Assembly (NCBI GenBank): GCA_001602435.1
Contig: CP012156.1
Span: forward strand, 2,859,898-2,923,897
Length of the DNA stretch: 64,000 nt
Direction of reading: 5' to 3'
Source: Hyphomonadaceae bacterium UKL13-1
GTDB taxonomy: Bacteria; Pseudomonadota; Alphaproteobacteria; Caulobacterales; Aquidulcibacteraceae
A program made the translations under genes and the position numbers. Positions within the stretch are counted from its first letter, which is position 1. Every line of letters begins with the position of its first letter. Positions 24,012 to 34,265 of the stretch are shown in pieces. Under the pieces are notes generated by a model. The model ran no database searches and was not told the DNA's origin. It saw only the letters and a program-made list of their open reading frames with translations.

Positions 24012-26645
24012 CTAGAACTGCTTTCTGAAGCTCAACTCCACAGAACGACCACGCGGCGCAAGCAACGCCTTTTGATAGGCTTCAGGTGTATTGCCGGCAG
24101 AATCGCGGACCGTCTGAGCAGAATCGGTCAGATTATCGACCCGCAGGATCAAACGAGAGCCCTTGAGGAAGGGCGCTTTCTTAACCCATTGAGGGCGCGC
24201 TTCGAAATTCAAGAAGCCGCGCAAGTTAAACGTAAGCTGATCGTCGAAATAAAGATCTGTCGCACCGGGAACGCCGCTTGCACTGGCAATGATCTTGCTC
24301 TCGCCACGCCATTCACCAAAGGCTCGGAAGCCAATCCCCATATAGGACCAACCGCCATTGAACTCGACCGTATGTCGGCGCGATCCGCCGCCATCATCAA
24401 CCGCTGCCCCTTCGAGCAAGTCCAACTTTGGCAAATTTGGAGCTAAGACAATGGTATCTTCCAGCTTGATGGAATGGAAGATGGAGATGCTCCAACGGCC
24501 AGCTTGACCACCCGGCCCGCCACCGGGGCCGCCACCAAATCCACCGCCGCCAAACCCGCCGCCGCCGAAGAAGACGCCGGGAGGCGGACCGCCGCGTCCG
24601 CCGCCAAAGCCGCCCGGGCTACCCGTAGCGGGGCGCTGGCTGGTTGCTGGAGATGCCCGCCCAGTTGCCGGTGTTGTCGCTTGGCCTGCGCCCGCGCCGG
24701 TGACCGCCCCACCCTCTTGTGGTCGGCTTGGCCGCTGGTTTGCTGGGCTAGCTTGGCCGTTAGCAGAGGGAGTAGCTGGCACAGGTGGCCGCTGGCCACC
24801 GCCAAATCCACCGGGACCGCCTGGGCCACCGGGGCCGCGCCCAATTTGGGGGCCAAAGCCTTTGGAGAAGGAAAAGCCATAGCGCAAAATCGTGCTGTCA
24901 GCGGAATCATAATTGATCGGGCGCTGATCAATCCCGGTGAGAACGCCCGCACTATTGCGTTCAAAGCGACGCGGATAAGCGGCCTCCAATGCGGGCGTTA
25001 ACAAGGGAAAGGACGCGACCGTATCTTCGCTGGTATTGATCGCATAGCTCAGCGTGAGGTCGAGGCCTTCAAACTTCGCAGGCGAATAATTGACGCTAAA
25101 GGTGGTGTCGGCTCGGCTTTCTGCTTTCAGGCCTGAATTGCCACCGCTGGTGCGGTTGACCAAAACAGTTTGGCCGCTTTGGAAATCGAACACCGCAGAA
25201 CCCGGTGTCACAAGAACTGGATTGCCCAATTGCTGAATGCTGGGGGCAGCCTCTGAGGCATCATAAGCCACGGATAAACGCACCGTCGTGATCGGGGACC
25301 AATTCACCCCAAGTCCACCGCCCTGCAGACCGCCAAAGTCCGACAAGTCGGTGTAAAAGCCATTCACGCTAAGACTCAAGTCGCCAAACTTTTCTCCAAA
25401 GCCCGAACGCCGACTGGTCACGGGGACCGAAAGATTACCACGCGCAGTGACATCACCTCGGCTGAGATTGGTCAGCGTGACAAGTCCATTGCGTGTGGAT
25501 TCTGAGTCGAGCTGGCGATCCTGATAGCCAAGGCGGAAGGATCCACGAATTGGTCCAGCTGGTACATCGATCAGCGGGCCGGTCGTGTTATAAATCGCCT
25601 CGAAGACACTGGCCGTGGAATTGGCCGTCTGGGGCTGGGTCAAGGCAGAAAGTGTCTTAGTATCCGATTTGGTCTGATCGGCAGAGCCTGTGGCCGTCCA
25701 TTGCCAGCCTGCGGTCGTGCCATTGACGGTGACAGCCGCACGCGATGTATCCACCTTTGAATTGCGCTCGATCGGCGCATTTGCAACTGGCAAACCTGTC
25801 GGACTGAGCGCCAGACCTAACAAGCTTTGACTTTCATTTGAGTCAAAACGGAGATCGAACGTAGCGCCCATCGACTTGCCGAAATTGCGGTTGTAGCTGA
25901 TGCCCAGCTCTGCGGCGCTCGTCTCAGGCAAAAGCGTTCTGAAAGCAGAACTGGCGGGAGATGCAGCGCGGCGCACACCACGCTCAGCTTCGGTGACGCT
26001 ATTTTGACTGGACACTTCACCATTAATCGACAACCGCCCCTTGGCGCCGATGTTCAATACGCCCAATTCGAGTTCACCGCGCGATTGTTCGCCCTCTGCA
26101 GCTGTTCCAGCTGTAATTTCAGTGGTGATGGCGCGAAATTTGTCTTTCAGAATGAAGTTGATGACGCGCTGATCTGCTGAATAACCATATTGTAGGGCGG
26201 TAGATTCCGGGAAGACCTCAACGCGCAGAATGGCCTCGGAAGCAAGGCCTTGAACCTCACGGAAGCTGCCGATGCGTCGCCCATTCAGCAAGATAACAGG
26301 CGGGCCACTTCCACGCCCACGGCCCGAACCGGCGCGAGGGCCCAAAGCGGCGAGCACTTCGGCAACGTTGGACGCCCCCAAGGCAGTGATTTCAACGGTA
26401 TCCAAAGTGGTTTCAGGGACCGCATCACCTGGCACAGAATTTGGGCCGCGCTGGGCACGCACCACAATCTCCTCAACCGGCTGGTCATCTTGAACCGATG
26501 AAGGCGGGTCGACAGGTTGGACGGTGACCGGAATCGCCGTGGTTTTAGCTGGCTGTATCTGTGCAGTTTGCGCCAGAAGTGGCGTGGAAAAGCCCAAAGG
26601 CAAAAGCGCAGCTGCGCTGCTTAAGAGTGCCAAACGAATGGACAT
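24012..26645 (-). CDS. TonB-dependent outer membrane receptor with Gly/Pro-rich insert
   Basis: 877 residues. A signal peptide (ALLSSAAALLPLGFSTPLLAQ) is followed by a Pro/Val linker, a TonB-box-like VEEIVVRAQR (about 57-66), a plug domain with VILLNGRRIGSFREVQGL and a VINFILK end (about 165), then a beta-barrel of about 700 residues ending in Phe (SVELSFRKQF), as outer membrane proteins do. Between about residues 598 and 713 the barrel is interrupted by a low-complexity block rich in Gly, Pro, Ala and Phe (repeats such as GGFGGG). The ligand is unknown; no neighbouring gene suggests one. An inverted repeat ACGTA/TACGT lies at 26714-26727 in its promoter region. Confidence 0.85.
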   Translation of the reverse strand: MSIRLALLSSAAALLPLGFSTPLLAQTAQIQPAKTTAIPVTVQPVDPPSSVQDDQPVEEIVVRAQRGPNSVPGDAVPETTLDTVEITALGASNVAEVLAALGPRAGSGRGRGSGPPVILLNGRRIGSFREVQGLASEAILRVEVFPESTALQYGYSADQRVINFILKDKFRAITTEITAGTAAEGEQSRGELELGVLNIGAKGRLSINGEVSSQNSVTEAERGVRRAASPASSAFRTLLPETSAAELGISYNRNFGKSMGATFDLRFDSNESQSLLGLALSPTGLPVANAPIERNSKVDTSRAAVTVNGTTAGWQWTATGSADQTKSDTKTLSALTQPQTANSTASVFEAIYNTTGPLIDVPAGPIRGSFRLGYQDRQLDSESTRNGLVTLTNLSRGDVTARGNLSVPVTSRRSGFGEKFGDLSLSVNGFYTDLSDFGGLQGGGLGVNWSPITTVRLSVAYDASEAAPSIQQLGNPVLVTPGSAVFDFQSGQTVLVNRTSGGNSGLKAESRADTTFSVNYSPAKFEGLDLTLSYAINTSEDTVASFPLLTPALEAAYPRRFERNSAGVLTGIDQRPINYDSADSTILRYGFSFSKGFGPQIGRGPGGPGGPGGFGGGQRPPVPATPSANGQASPANQRPSRPQEGGAVTGAGAGQATTPATGRASPATSQRPATGSPGGFGGGRGGPPPGVFFGGGGFGGGGFGGGPGGGPGGQAGRWSISIFHSIKLEDTIVLAPNLPKLDLLEGAAVDDGGGSRRHTVEFNGGWSYMGIGFRAFGEWRGESKIIASASGVPGATDLYFDDQLTFNLRGFLNFEARPQWVKKAPFLKGSRLILRVDNLTDSAQTVRDSAGNTPEAYQKALLAPRGRSVELSFRKQF

Positions 26646-26849
26646 CGGGGAGACCTATTTTTCTTGTTGGACAGCTGTAAGCCACCCAGATGGATTTTTG
26701 CTTAGCGTATTGAACGTAGCTATACGTCTATTCCGTCGCAGATGATGATGACAAAGTTGTTATGGCTAAAATGGACCCCATTGACCCATTCTGCTCAAGG
26801 CGCAGGCAGTGCTGGTTTCCCATATAGGACTTCAATTTCGGGCTGAAAG

Positions 26850-27524
26850 ATGACGAGCACATTCCATCGACACCTCCTCATGATCGAAGGGCCCATCGGT
26901 GCCGGCAAGACAAGCCTAACGATGCGGCTTGCTGAGCACTTAGAGGCTAAGGGGCTTGAAGCGCGCGCGTTTCTGGAATTTGACGCAGACCACCCCATCA
27001 GAACCGAGCAAGTCGACCTTTTGGTGGGCCGCGAACCGGCACCCAAAGCTTATGGTCTCGATCCCTGGGCCCGGTTGGCAGCCCAATGTGTCGTCAATCG
27101 AGGGGTCGTGCTGCTGGATGCGACGTTGATCCAAAACACTTTATTGCCAGCTTTTGCCAACGGTGCATCAGAAGCGCAATTAGTGGATCTTGCGACGACG
27201 CGCTTGGCTGCTGTGGCTAAAGCCAACCCGCTGATCGTATATCTTCGTGTGGATGATATGGCAGCACACCTCGAAAACCTCCACAAATCTAGCAGTCGAG
27301 ATTGGTCGGCCCGTAATTTGGCTTGGATTGATGGGACTGAATGGACGCGGGCGAAGGGCAAAAAGGGCTTGGCGGCGCTGGTCGCCTTTCATGAAGCTTG
27401 GCAGACTTGGATTGAGGCGTGGCTGGCACAGCAGGGTGATACAAGTCTGGTCCTAGCTGCCCATAGCTTAGAGATCGGCCCCTTAAGCCAACTTGTTTTA
27501 AAACATGCAGCTAAACCCAGTTAA
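26850..27524 (+). CDS. P-loop nucleotide kinase-like protein
   Basis: 224 residues with a Walker A GPIGAGKTSL near the N-terminus (about 14-23) in the style of deoxynucleoside and thymidylate kinases, a possible acidic/lid region, and DATLIQNTLLP and IVYLRVDD segments that resemble the core strands of that fold. No specific subfamily was recognised. It stands alone between the divergent TonB receptor and sdhC, with 90 bases to the latter, and may be co-transcribed with sdh. Role unknown; phosphorylation of a nucleoside or small molecule is the most likely activity. Confidence 0.6.
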   Translation: MTSTFHRHLLMIEGPIGAGKTSLTMRLAEHLEAKGLEARAFLEFDADHPIRTEQVDLLVGREPAPKAYGLDPWARLAAQCVVNRGVVLLDATLIQNTLLPAFANGASEAQLVDLATTRLAAVAKANPLIVYLRVDDMAAHLENLHKSSSRDWSARNLAWIDGTEWTRAKGKKGLAALVAFHEAWQTWIEAWLAQQGDTSLVLAAHSLEIGPLSQLVLKHAAKPS

Positions 27525-27614
27525 ATGAAGCTGTTTTGCCACTTCTCCTGACGAGAAACGTTGACGAAACGGTCGCTCTCTTCCATGTCACAGACAAGTA
27601 ATCTGGGGATAAGC

Positions 27615-28010
27615 ATGGCAGGCCCACAAGCAAACGATAAGCGACCTTTGTCGCCACACCTGCAAGTCTGGCGTTGGCACGTGACGATGGCGACATCGAT
27701 TTTCCACCGGGCATCGGGCGTCGCCCTTTATCTGGGTGCAATTGTCCTGACCGCATGGGTCGTGGCTTTGGCCAGTGGCCCTGCGGCCTATGCCGATTTC
27801 ATGAGCTTTCTGATGAGCCCGCTTTGCCTATTGATCCTTTTCGGCATCACCGCTGCGGCTTGCTACCACTTGGCCAATGGCATCCGTCACCTCGCGTGGG
27901 ATGCTGGTAAAGGCTTTGATCCGAAAGTGTCGACTGCGACCGGTTGGGCCACCATTGTCGCCGGTGCGGTCGGGGCGGTTTTGGTTTTTGCACTCGCATT
28001 TTTGGCATAG
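27615..28010 (+). CDS. sdhC: Succinate dehydrogenase cytochrome b556 subunit
   Basis: Membrane anchor subunit of complex II, about 131 residues. Reads RPLSPHLQVWRWHVTMATSIFHRASGVAL, the SdhC signature with the quinone-site Ser and Arg, and YHLANGIRHLAWD with the haem-ligand His. Three hydrophobic helices. The ATG at 27615 is chosen since GGGGA lies six bases upstream and the family begins near RPLSPHL; the open frame extends back to 27561. First gene of sdhCDA. Confidence 0.93.
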   Translation: MAGPQANDKRPLSPHLQVWRWHVTMATSIFHRASGVALYLGAIVLTAWVVALASGPAAYADFMSFLMSPLCLLILFGITAAACYHLANGIRHLAWDAGKGFDPKVSTATGWATIVAGAVGAVLVFALAFLA

Positions 28011-28019
28011 GGGAAGACG

Positions 28020-28406
28020 ATGAACCACTCTTTACGCACCCCGCTATCTCGCGCTCGCGGTCTTGGATCGGCGAAGCATGGTGTGGGTCACTTTATTCAG
28101 CAGCGTGCGACCGCGATTTTCCTCGCCGTCCTGCTACCTTGGTTTGCCTTGTCGATCCTACTAGGCACCGATGGCAGCTATGACAGTGTCATGGGTTGGA
28201 TGAAGCACCCCGTAAATGCCGCAGGGACTGCCCTTCTAGTTCTGACGGGCCTGTTCCATATGCGCCTCGGCATGCAAGTGGTGATTGAGGATTATGTCAC
28301 AGGGGCTGTTGCGCGCACTGTATCTTTGCTCGCCAACACGGCCATCCCCGCTATCTTAGCAGTCATCGCGATCCTTTCGGTCGCCAAAGTATTCGTTGGA
28401 GCTTAA
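28020..28406 (+). CDS. sdhD: Succinate dehydrogenase membrane anchor subunit
   Basis: 128 residues with three membrane helices. [25 protein letters not shown] is the conserved N-terminal region, and [19 protein letters not shown] carries the haem-ligand His. It starts nine bases after sdhC with GGGGA upstream, and its stop lies four bases before the sdhA ATG. Confidence 0.93.
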   Translation: MNHSLRTPLSRARGLGSAKHGVGHFIQQRATAIFLAVLLPWFALSILLGTDGSYDSVMGWMKHPVNAAGTALLVLTGLFHMRLGMQVVIEDYVTGAVARTVSLLANTAIPAILAVIAILSVAKVFVGA

Positions 28407-28410
28407 GCCC

Positions 28411-30204
28411 ATGACGGCCGACTATCAGTGGAATGACCATACCTTCGATGTTGTAGTGGTAGGTGCAGGCGGCTCTGGATTGCGCGCTGCCTTGGGTGCC
28501 GCACAAGCAGGCCTGAAAACGGCCTGTATTTCAAAGGTCTTCCCGACACGTTCGCACACCGTGGCTGCGCAAGGCGGTATCTCGGCAGCTTTGGGCAATA
28601 TGGGCGAAGATGACTGGCGCTGGCATATGTTTGACACCGTGAAGGGGTCGGACTGGCTGGGCGATCAAGACTCAATCGAATATCTGACCCGCAACGCACC
28701 TGCCGCCGTCTATGAGCTAGAGCATTGGGGCGTGCCCTTCTCGCGCACCGAGGACGGAAAAATCTATCAGCGCGCCTTTGGTGGCATGACCCGCAATTAT
28801 GGCGAAGCGCCTGTGCAGCGCACCTGTGCTGCCGCCGACCGGACCGGCCATGCCATCCTGCACACTTTGTATGGCAATTCGCTGAAATATGACGTGGAGT
28901 TCTTCATTGAGTATTTCGCCCTTGATCTGATCATGGACGAGACCGGTGCATGCATCGGGGTGACCGCTTGGGAATTGGCGACCGGCAAGCTGCACCGCTT
29001 CCGCGCCCAGCGTACAGTTCTGGCCACTGGCGGTTATGGCCGCGCGTATTTCAGCTGCACCAGCGCCCACACCTGCACCGGTGATGGTAATGCGATGGTG
29101 CTGCGGGCGGGTCTACCCTTGCAGGATATGGAATTTGTTCAATTCCACCCAACCGGCATTTATGGCGCAGGCTGCTTGATCACTGAAGGCGCACGCGGAG
29201 AAGGCGGCTATCTGACCAATTCGGAAGGCGAACGCTTTATGGAGCGTTATGCACCGACCGTGAAAGACTTGGCCCCACGGGATATGGTCTCGCGCGCCAT
29301 GACGATGGAGATCCGCGAAGGTCGTGGCGTTGGCCCCGGTAAGGACCACATCCACCTCCATCTCGACCATTTGGACCCAGCCATTCTGGCCCAGCGCCTG
29401 CCCGGCATCTCGGAAAGCGCCAAAGTGTTTGCTGGCGTCGATGTCACCAAAGAGCCGATCCCTGTTCTGCCAACCGTGCATTACAATATGGGCGGCATCC
29501 CGACCAATTATCATGGCGAAGTGCTGACCAAGGTCGGTGGCGACCCAGACCAAGTTGTTCGCGGCCTCATGGCTGTGGGCGAAGCGGCTTGCGTGTCGGT
29601 GCATGGGGCCAATCGTTTGGGCTCTAACTCCTTGATCGACTTGGTGGTGTTTGGCCGCGCTGTCGGGCTGCGCTGTGGCGAAACCGTGCAAACCGGTGCC
29701 CGTCAGCCAGAAATCACCGATGCGATGACCGACAGCCATCTGGCGCGTCTGGACCGCTTCCGCCAAGCCAAGGGCGGCACGCCCACGGCAGCGCTGCGCT
29801 TGCAAATGCAGAAGGTCATGCAGAACCATTGTGCGGTTTATCGGGAAGGGGAAACCTTGGACGAAGGCTGCAAGGAGATGGACAAAGTGTTCTCTGGCGC
29901 GCCAGATATCGCCATCACCGACCGCTCGATGATCTGGAACTCTGACCTCGCCGAAGCCATGGAATTCGACAATTTGTTGAGCCAAGCCATGGTGACCATG
30001 TATGGTGCCGCCAACCGGACCGAGAGCCGAGGTGCCCATGCCCGCGAAGACTATTCGGCCCGCGACGACGTCAATTGGATGAAGCACACGCTGACTTGGT
30101 ATGATGAAGCAACAGGTTCAGTCAAAATCGACTATCGCCCTGTGCACATGAACACCATGAGCAACGATGTGGCGACCATTCCACCAAAGCTACGGGTTTA
30201 TTAG
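28411..30204 (+). CDS. sdhA: Succinate dehydrogenase flavoprotein subunit
   Basis: Covalent-FAD subunit of complex II that oxidises succinate to fumarate. 597 residues. FAD-binding [21 protein letters not shown] (about 14-34), the flavin-attachment region [16 protein letters not shown], substrate-site residues in [23 protein letters not shown] and the C-terminal HAREDY. The ATG at 28411 follows GGAG at 28398-28401; an upstream TTG at 28396 overlaps sdhD and is unlikely. The expected sdhB (iron-sulfur subunit) does not follow: the next gene is on the other strand. Confidence 0.97.
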   Translation: MTADYQWNDHTFDVVVVGAGGSGLRAALGAAQAGLKTACISKVFPTRSHTVAAQGGISAALGNMGEDDWRWHMFDTVKGSDWLGDQDSIEYLTRNAPAAVYELEHWGVPFSRTEDGKIYQRAFGGMTRNYGEAPVQRTCAAADRTGHAILHTLYGNSLKYDVEFFIEYFALDLIMDETGACIGVTAWELATGKLHRFRAQRTVLATGGYGRAYFSCTSAHTCTGDGNAMVLRAGLPLQDMEFVQFHPTGIYGAGCLITEGARGEGGYLTNSEGERFMERYAPTVKDLAPRDMVSRAMTMEIREGRGVGPGKDHIHLHLDHLDPAILAQRLPGISESAKVFAGVDVTKEPIPVLPTVHYNMGGIPTNYHGEVLTKVGGDPDQVVRGLMAVGEAACVSVHGANRLGSNSLIDLVVFGRAVGLRCGETVQTGARQPEITDAMTDSHLARLDRFRQAKGGTPTAALRLQMQKVMQNHCAVYREGETLDEGCKEMDKVFSGAPDIAITDRSMIWNSDLAEAMEFDNLLSQAMVTMYGAANRTESRGAHAREDYSARDDVNWMKHTLTWYDEATGSVKIDYRPVHMNTMSNDVATIPPKLRVY

Positions 30205-30210
30205 TCGATG

Positions 30211-30228
30211 GCGGGGGTTTACCCCCGC
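30211..30228. terminator. Hairpin between convergent sdhA and lrp
   Basis: GCGGGGG (30211-30217) pairs with CCCCCGC (30222-30228) around TTTA, seven bases after the sdhA stop and covering the stop of the minus-strand Lrp gene. It could end transcription from both sides, though U-tracts are weak. Confidence 0.5.
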
Positions 30229-30671
30229 TCATCCTTGGGCGAGCCCATGACGATATAGCTGGTGATGGTGGAAACCTGTGGCAGAGCGCCGAGGACTTCG
30301 GTGTGGAAATGCTTGTAGGCAGGCAAATCAGTCGTCTCAACCCGCAATAAATATTCTACCGTACCTGTAATATTGTGGCATTCCCGAACTTGGTGCGCGC
30401 GCTTTATGGCGGCTTCAAAATCTGCCTGCTCTTGCTTGGTATGACGCGAGAGACCTACCGTCACATAGGCCAGAAACCCGATGCCAAGGGCAGCGGCATT
30501 GAGTTGTGCGCGATAGCCTTGAATGATGTCCCGCCGCTCTAATTCCTGCACACGCCTGAGACAGGCTGAGGGTGATAAGCCCACTTTGCCGGCAAGTTCC
30601 ACATTACTGATGCGCCCATCCTGAGAAAGCACATGCAAGATTCTTCGGTCAATATCATCCAATGTAGTCAT
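30219..30671 (-). CDS. Lrp/AsnC family transcriptional regulator
   Basis: 150 residues. N-terminal HTH (LDDIDRRILHVLSQDGRISNVELAGKVGLSPSACLRRVQELE, about 4-45) and a C-terminal RAM ligand-binding domain (YRAQLNAAALGIGFLAYVTVGL to VSTITSYIVM). The ATG at 30671 matches the family; the open frame runs further but the extra sequence is unlike protein. It is divergent from a LysE-type exporter with 72 bases between, the typical pairing of an amino acid sensor with its efflux pump. Confidence 0.92.
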   Translation of the reverse strand: MTTLDDIDRRILHVLSQDGRISNVELAGKVGLSPSACLRRVQELERRDIIQGYRAQLNAAALGIGFLAYVTVGLSRHTKQEQADFEAAIKRAHQVRECHNITGTVEYLLRVETTDLPAYKHFHTEVLGALPQVSTITSYIVMGSPKDERG

Positions 30672-30743
30672 AACATGTGATGATCTAGTCCATATTGCGT
30701 AATTTGCAAGGACATTCGAATAGACTTCGCATAATGTTGCGCC

Positions 30744-31379
30744 ATGATGACACAAGAACTCTTCCTTGGCCTGTGTGGCTTTGCCCTCGTTTCCTCGATC
30801 ACACCGGGGCCTAATAATCTGATGCTGATGGCATCTGGGACAAATTTCGGCTTTGCCCGCACCTTGCCCCACATGCTGGGCGTCTCGATTGGATTTGTCC
30901 TGATGACTGTCTTGATCGGCCTCGGATTGGCGCAAATTTTTGTGCGCTTCCCCGTAGCCTATACCGTTCTAAAAGTCGGATCCGTCGTCTATTTGATCTA
31001 TTTAGCGTGGAAGATTGCCACAGCTGCGGCTCCCAAGGCTGACGCCGCGGCGACGGCAAAGCCCTTCAGCTTCCTTCAAGCTTGCTTATTCCAATGGGTA
31101 AATCCGAAGGCTTGGACGATGGCTCTCATGTCTGTTACGGCCTATGTGCCAGCGGATCACCCGATGCTGGGTCTATTGGTTGTGGCGGCTGTATTTGGTG
31201 CCATTAATTTGCCTACCGTTGGCCTATGGGCGTTTCTAGGCATGCAGATGCGTCAATTTTTGCATGATCCGGTCAAACTTCGCGCCTTCAACGTCATCGC
31301 CGCTCTTACGCTGTTGGCCTCGCTCTATCCCGTCGTGACCCATGATTTGCTGGCCCACCCAAGCTTGGCGACGCCGTAA
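30744..31379 (+). CDS. LysE/RhtB family amino acid exporter
   Basis: 211 residues with six hydrophobic segments. The N-terminal SSITPGPNNLMLMASGTNFG is the LysE/RhtB signature, and FQWVNPKAWTMALMSV is the second conserved region. The protein exports amino acids or related metabolites across the inner membrane. The divergent Lrp-family gene probably controls it; the 72-base space holds A/T-rich repeats such as ATTGCGTAA and GCATAATGTTGCG that could be operators. Which amino acid is exported cannot be told from sequence. Confidence 0.9.
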   Translation: MMTQELFLGLCGFALVSSITPGPNNLMLMASGTNFGFARTLPHMLGVSIGFVLMTVLIGLGLAQIFVRFPVAYTVLKVGSVVYLIYLAWKIATAAAPKADAAATAKPFSFLQACLFQWVNPKAWTMALMSVTAYVPADHPMLGLLVVAAVFGAINLPTVGLWAFLGMQMRQFLHDPVKLRAFNVIAALTLLASLYPVVTHDLLAHPSLATP

Positions 31380-31382
31380 CGC

Positions 31383-33002
31383 CTAGACTGCAGGCAACTC
31401 CAGAACAAAGCGTGCGCCGCTGCGATCTTCCCGATTCTCTGCCCAGACCGCGCCACCGTGACTTTCGGCAATTTGACGGGCAATCGCCAAGCCAAGGCCG
31501 GAGTGTTTGCCAAAAGCGGCTTGACCTTCTTCGCCGACACTGGTCGGACGGTGGGTATAGAAGCGGTTGAAGATACTTTGCAGGGATTCTTCGGGAATGC
31601 CGGGACCTTCATCTTCTATCGTGATCCGGATGACTTTGCCGTCCCGGATGCCGAATAAGCTAACCCTGCCGTCTGTCGGCGAGAAAGACAGCGCATTATC
31701 GAGCAGGTTCGTAAGGATGCGCGAGATGGCCTCTTCGCGGCCACTCACCGCCAAACGGTCGGTCTCATCTGGATGGCGCACGACAATTTCTACTTCGCGC
31801 GCATGACCAATCGACCCATAAGCTCTGGCGAGATCATCGATCATGTCCGCCATAAAGAACTTCTGCTGGCTGGCACGGGCGAGTTCGGCGTCCAATCGAG
31901 ACGCATTGGCGATGTCAGTCACCAAGCGATCCACCCGGCGTGCATCGCTTAGAATGATGGATTCAAGCTTTGCTTTGCTTTCAGGCGTGGTCGCGCGGGG
32001 CAAAAGTTCGGCGGCATTGCGGATCGCGGCCAAGGGGTTCTTGATTTCGTGCGCGACATCGGCGGCAAAACTTTCATTGGCGTCAATTCTGTCTTGCAGC
32101 GTAGCCGTCATCGCAGCCAAGGCGTCTGCCAAGTCCCCGATTTCGTCTGGACGCTTGCGTAAAGAATCTGCGTCCAAAGCTTGGGCACGCCCTCGCCGTA
32201 CGTTGTCGGCAGCTGCAGCTAAGCGGCGCAGCGGCACGGCGATGGACCAAGCCAACATACTGGCCGAAATCGCCGTCACCAAAATGGCCGAAAAGATGAA
32301 GGGGTAAAGGGCGCGTCGTTCTGCCTCCACGATCTCGCTGACATCCCCGCTTTCAAGGGTCAAAACCCCAACAACGGCGCGAATGCGCTGAATGGGGACG
32401 GTAACCGAGACCACCCGTCGACCTTCTTCATCAAAGCGCTCGCTTTGGACGACATTGCCCTGCAGAGCAGTGGACACTTCACGGATAAGCGCTTTTTTAG
32501 GGTCGTCGCTGGCACCTTGAATGAAGACCCTCACATTGGAGACAGCCTTGCCGGCCACCTCCCCAATATCGGGTGCCGCAGGCCCCAAAGGCGGCAATTC
32601 CCGCACATTGACGATATCGTCCAAGATTGTGCTGTCAGCGATGGGGCGGAGGTCTCGGCTGAACAGGCGCAGGCGGGCCCCCGGCTCTCGCGATAATCGC
32701 CGCAAAATCGCGCGGGCTCGGCCTTCATCTAAGACAGGTACGGCATCAGCTGGAATTGCAGCTTCGGCCAAGACACTGGCGATGGTCGAACCCTGCGCGC
32801 GCAAGGCGTCCATACGCGCTTTAGTTAGGCCGGATCGTAATTCGTTGAACAGAAGTGAGCCCAGCACCAGAATGACGATGCCGGCAAAGTTCGCGATAAA
32901 GATAATGCCCGCAATGCCGCCACGACGGCGCTGCCTTCGGGTTTTGCCAAAGGGTTCAGTAGGCTTCTTTTTAGGATTCTTTGTAGCGATAGCCGACCCC
33001 AT
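31383..33002 (-). CDS. chvG: Sensor histidine kinase ChvG (ExoS)
   Basis: About 539 residues. Two membrane segments ([23 protein letters not shown] near 30-52 and [21 protein letters not shown] near 232-252) flank a periplasmic sensor of about 175 residues; a HAMP domain follows, then DHp His318 in [24 protein letters not shown] and an HATPase domain with [11 protein letters not shown] and [10 protein letters not shown]. This matches ChvG/ExoS, which responds to acid or cell-envelope stress in alphaproteobacteria. The ATG at 33002 overlaps the chvI 3' end by 32 bases; the longer frame to 33059 is unlikely. It converges on the LysE gene. Confidence 0.9.
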   Translation of the reverse strand: MGSAIATKNPKKKPTEPFGKTRRQRRRGGIAGIIFIANFAGIVILVLGSLLFNELRSGLTKARMDALRAQGSTIASVLAEAAIPADAVPVLDEGRARAILRRLSREPGARLRLFSRDLRPIADSTILDDIVNVRELPPLGPAAPDIGEVAGKAVSNVRVFIQGASDDPKKALIREVSTALQGNVVQSERFDEEGRRVVSVTVPIQRIRAVVGVLTLESGDVSEIVEAERRALYPFIFSAILVTAISASMLAWSIAVPLRRLAAAADNVRRGRAQALDADSLRKRPDEIGDLADALAAMTATLQDRIDANESFAADVAHEIKNPLAAIRNAAELLPRATTPESKAKLESIILSDARRVDRLVTDIANASRLDAELARASQQKFFMADMIDDLARAYGSIGHAREVEIVVRHPDETDRLAVSGREEAISRILTNLLDNALSFSPTDGRVSLFGIRDGKVIRITIEDEGPGIPEESLQSIFNRFYTHRPTSVGEEGQAAFGKHSGLGLAIARQIAESHGGAVWAENREDRSGARFVLELPAV

Positions 33003-33681
33003 AAAGCGTCTCGATGGCGTCAAACTCACCATCAACTTCACGGAATTTCTTGCGCACACGCTTCACGTGGCTGTCAATGGTGCGGTCATCGACATAGACG
33101 CTGTCGTCATAGGCAGCGTCCATAAGCTGGTCACGGCTCTTAACAAAGCCGGGCCGCTGGGCAAGGGCTTGTAGCAAGAGGAATTCTGTCACCGTCAGGC
33201 GGACGGGCTTTCCCTTCCAATAGGAAGCATGCCGATTTGGGTCCATGGTCAGCGAGCCCCGTGTAACGACCTTCTTGTCACCGTCGGAAGTACTGGCCTC
33301 ATCTTCAACGGCGTCGATTGGACGAGAGCGGCGCAAAACGGCCTTCACCCGCTCCGACAATAGGCGAGTCGAGAAGGGCTTACGGATGAAATCATCAGCC
33401 CCGACTGAAAAGCCAATGACTTCGTCAATCTCATCATCCTTTGACGTCAAGAAAATGACTGGCACGTCGGAGCTTTCCCGAACGCGACGCAATAATTCCA
33501 CCCCGTCCATACGTGGCATTTTGATATCTAGGATCGCAATATCTGGCGGGTCCGAGATCAAGGCAGGCAGCGCCGTGGCCCCGTCCGGATAAGTGCGCAC
33601 GTCATAACCTTCGCTCTGGAAAAGGATTTCCAGGGAAGCGCGGATGTTTTCGTCGTCATCGACCAGAGCAATTGTCGTCAT
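32971..33681 (-). CDS. chvI: Response regulator ChvI
   Basis: OmpR-type regulator, 236 residues. Receiver with Asp8-Asp10 pocket, phospho-acceptor Asp52 in [16 protein letters not shown] and Lys in DDFIRKPFS; winged-helix DNA-binding domain with [30 protein letters not shown] and [12 protein letters not shown] at the C-terminus, strongly typical of ChvI. Partner of ChvG, whose gene overlaps its 3' end. In relatives this pair governs envelope and exopolysaccharide genes. The hprK and PTS genes often found next to it in Rhizobiales are absent. Confidence 0.94.
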   Translation of the reverse strand: MTTIALVDDDENIRASLEILFQSEGYDVRTYPDGATALPALISDPPDIAILDIKMPRMDGVELLRRVRESSDVPVIFLTSKDDEIDEVIGFSVGADDFIRKPFSTRLLSERVKAVLRRSRPIDAVEDEASTSDGDKKVVTRGSLTMDPNRHASYWKGKPVRLTVTEFLLLQALAQRPGFVKSRDQLMDAAYDDSVYVDDRTIDSHVKRVRKKFREVDGEFDAIETLYGVGYRYKES

Positions 33682-33783
33682 AAGCTTACTTATAAGGCGG
33701 TTTGTGGCCGCATGTTACCCCTCACAAGGCAAGATTATGGCGAATAAAGTGTTTATGAGACGCTAAGCTGCGCAAATAATAGG

Positions 33784-34188
33784 CTAACCAGCCTTGGCGC
33801 GCTCTTCGGTGTCGAGCATTTCGTCGAGATAGGCCATCGCCAAATCCGTCAGCTCAAACTGAGGCTCGGTCCAGAAATCCTCAACCCCGCTTGGAATGGC
33901 CGCATCCAAGACGGCATGAATCTCGCTCTCATCGTCATTCCAGAGGATGGAGACATCGGCCAAGCGCGCGGCCTCGCGACCAAGACTTTGCGCGATGACC
34001 GCATCATCCATGCGCTTAGCGCTGACCCGCAATAGCGTCATCCCGCCACCAATATCCTCAGAAATGTCGGCATAGGATAGGATGGCATTGAGCAATGCGC
34101 CCGATGGTGGGGCAATTGCCACCGCCACAGGGGTGGACTTTGGCTTGGCAACGCGACGACGGGACTTTGGATAAGGAAGGATGGTCAT
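33784..34188 (-). CDS. Hypothetical protein, 134 aa
   Basis: Soluble protein with a basic, Pro-rich start (ILPYPKSRRRVAKPKSTP) and an acidic C-terminal half. The middle (DISEDIGGGMTLLRVSAKRMDDAVIAQSLGREAARLADVSILWNDDESEI) has no motif I recognise. It lies 100 bases upstream of chvI on the same strand but with a gap, and is divergent from tkt. Codon use matches its neighbours. Function unknown. Confidence 0.7.
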   Translation of the reverse strand: MTILPYPKSRRRVAKPKSTPVAVAIAPPSGALLNAILSYADISEDIGGGMTLLRVSAKRMDDAVIAQSLGREAARLADVSILWNDDESEIHAVLDAAIPSGVEDFWTEPQFELTDLAMAYLDEMLDTEERAKAG

Positions 34189-34265
34189 ATTCGGGTCTCA
34201 CTCTGTGTGTGAGTTAGGTATGCACCCTTACTACGACAAAATCGGGCGTAGATTTTGACCACAAT

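Noticed and set aside
23709..24446. Plus-strand open frame of 245 codons over rpmH and the receptor 3' end
   Set aside because: It is antisense to rpmH and the TonB receptor, both of which have clear family motifs.
24474..25001. Plus-strand open frame of 175 codons
   Set aside because: Antisense to the Gly/Pro-rich insert of the receptor; its Ala/Thr/Pro composition is a by-product of that repeat.
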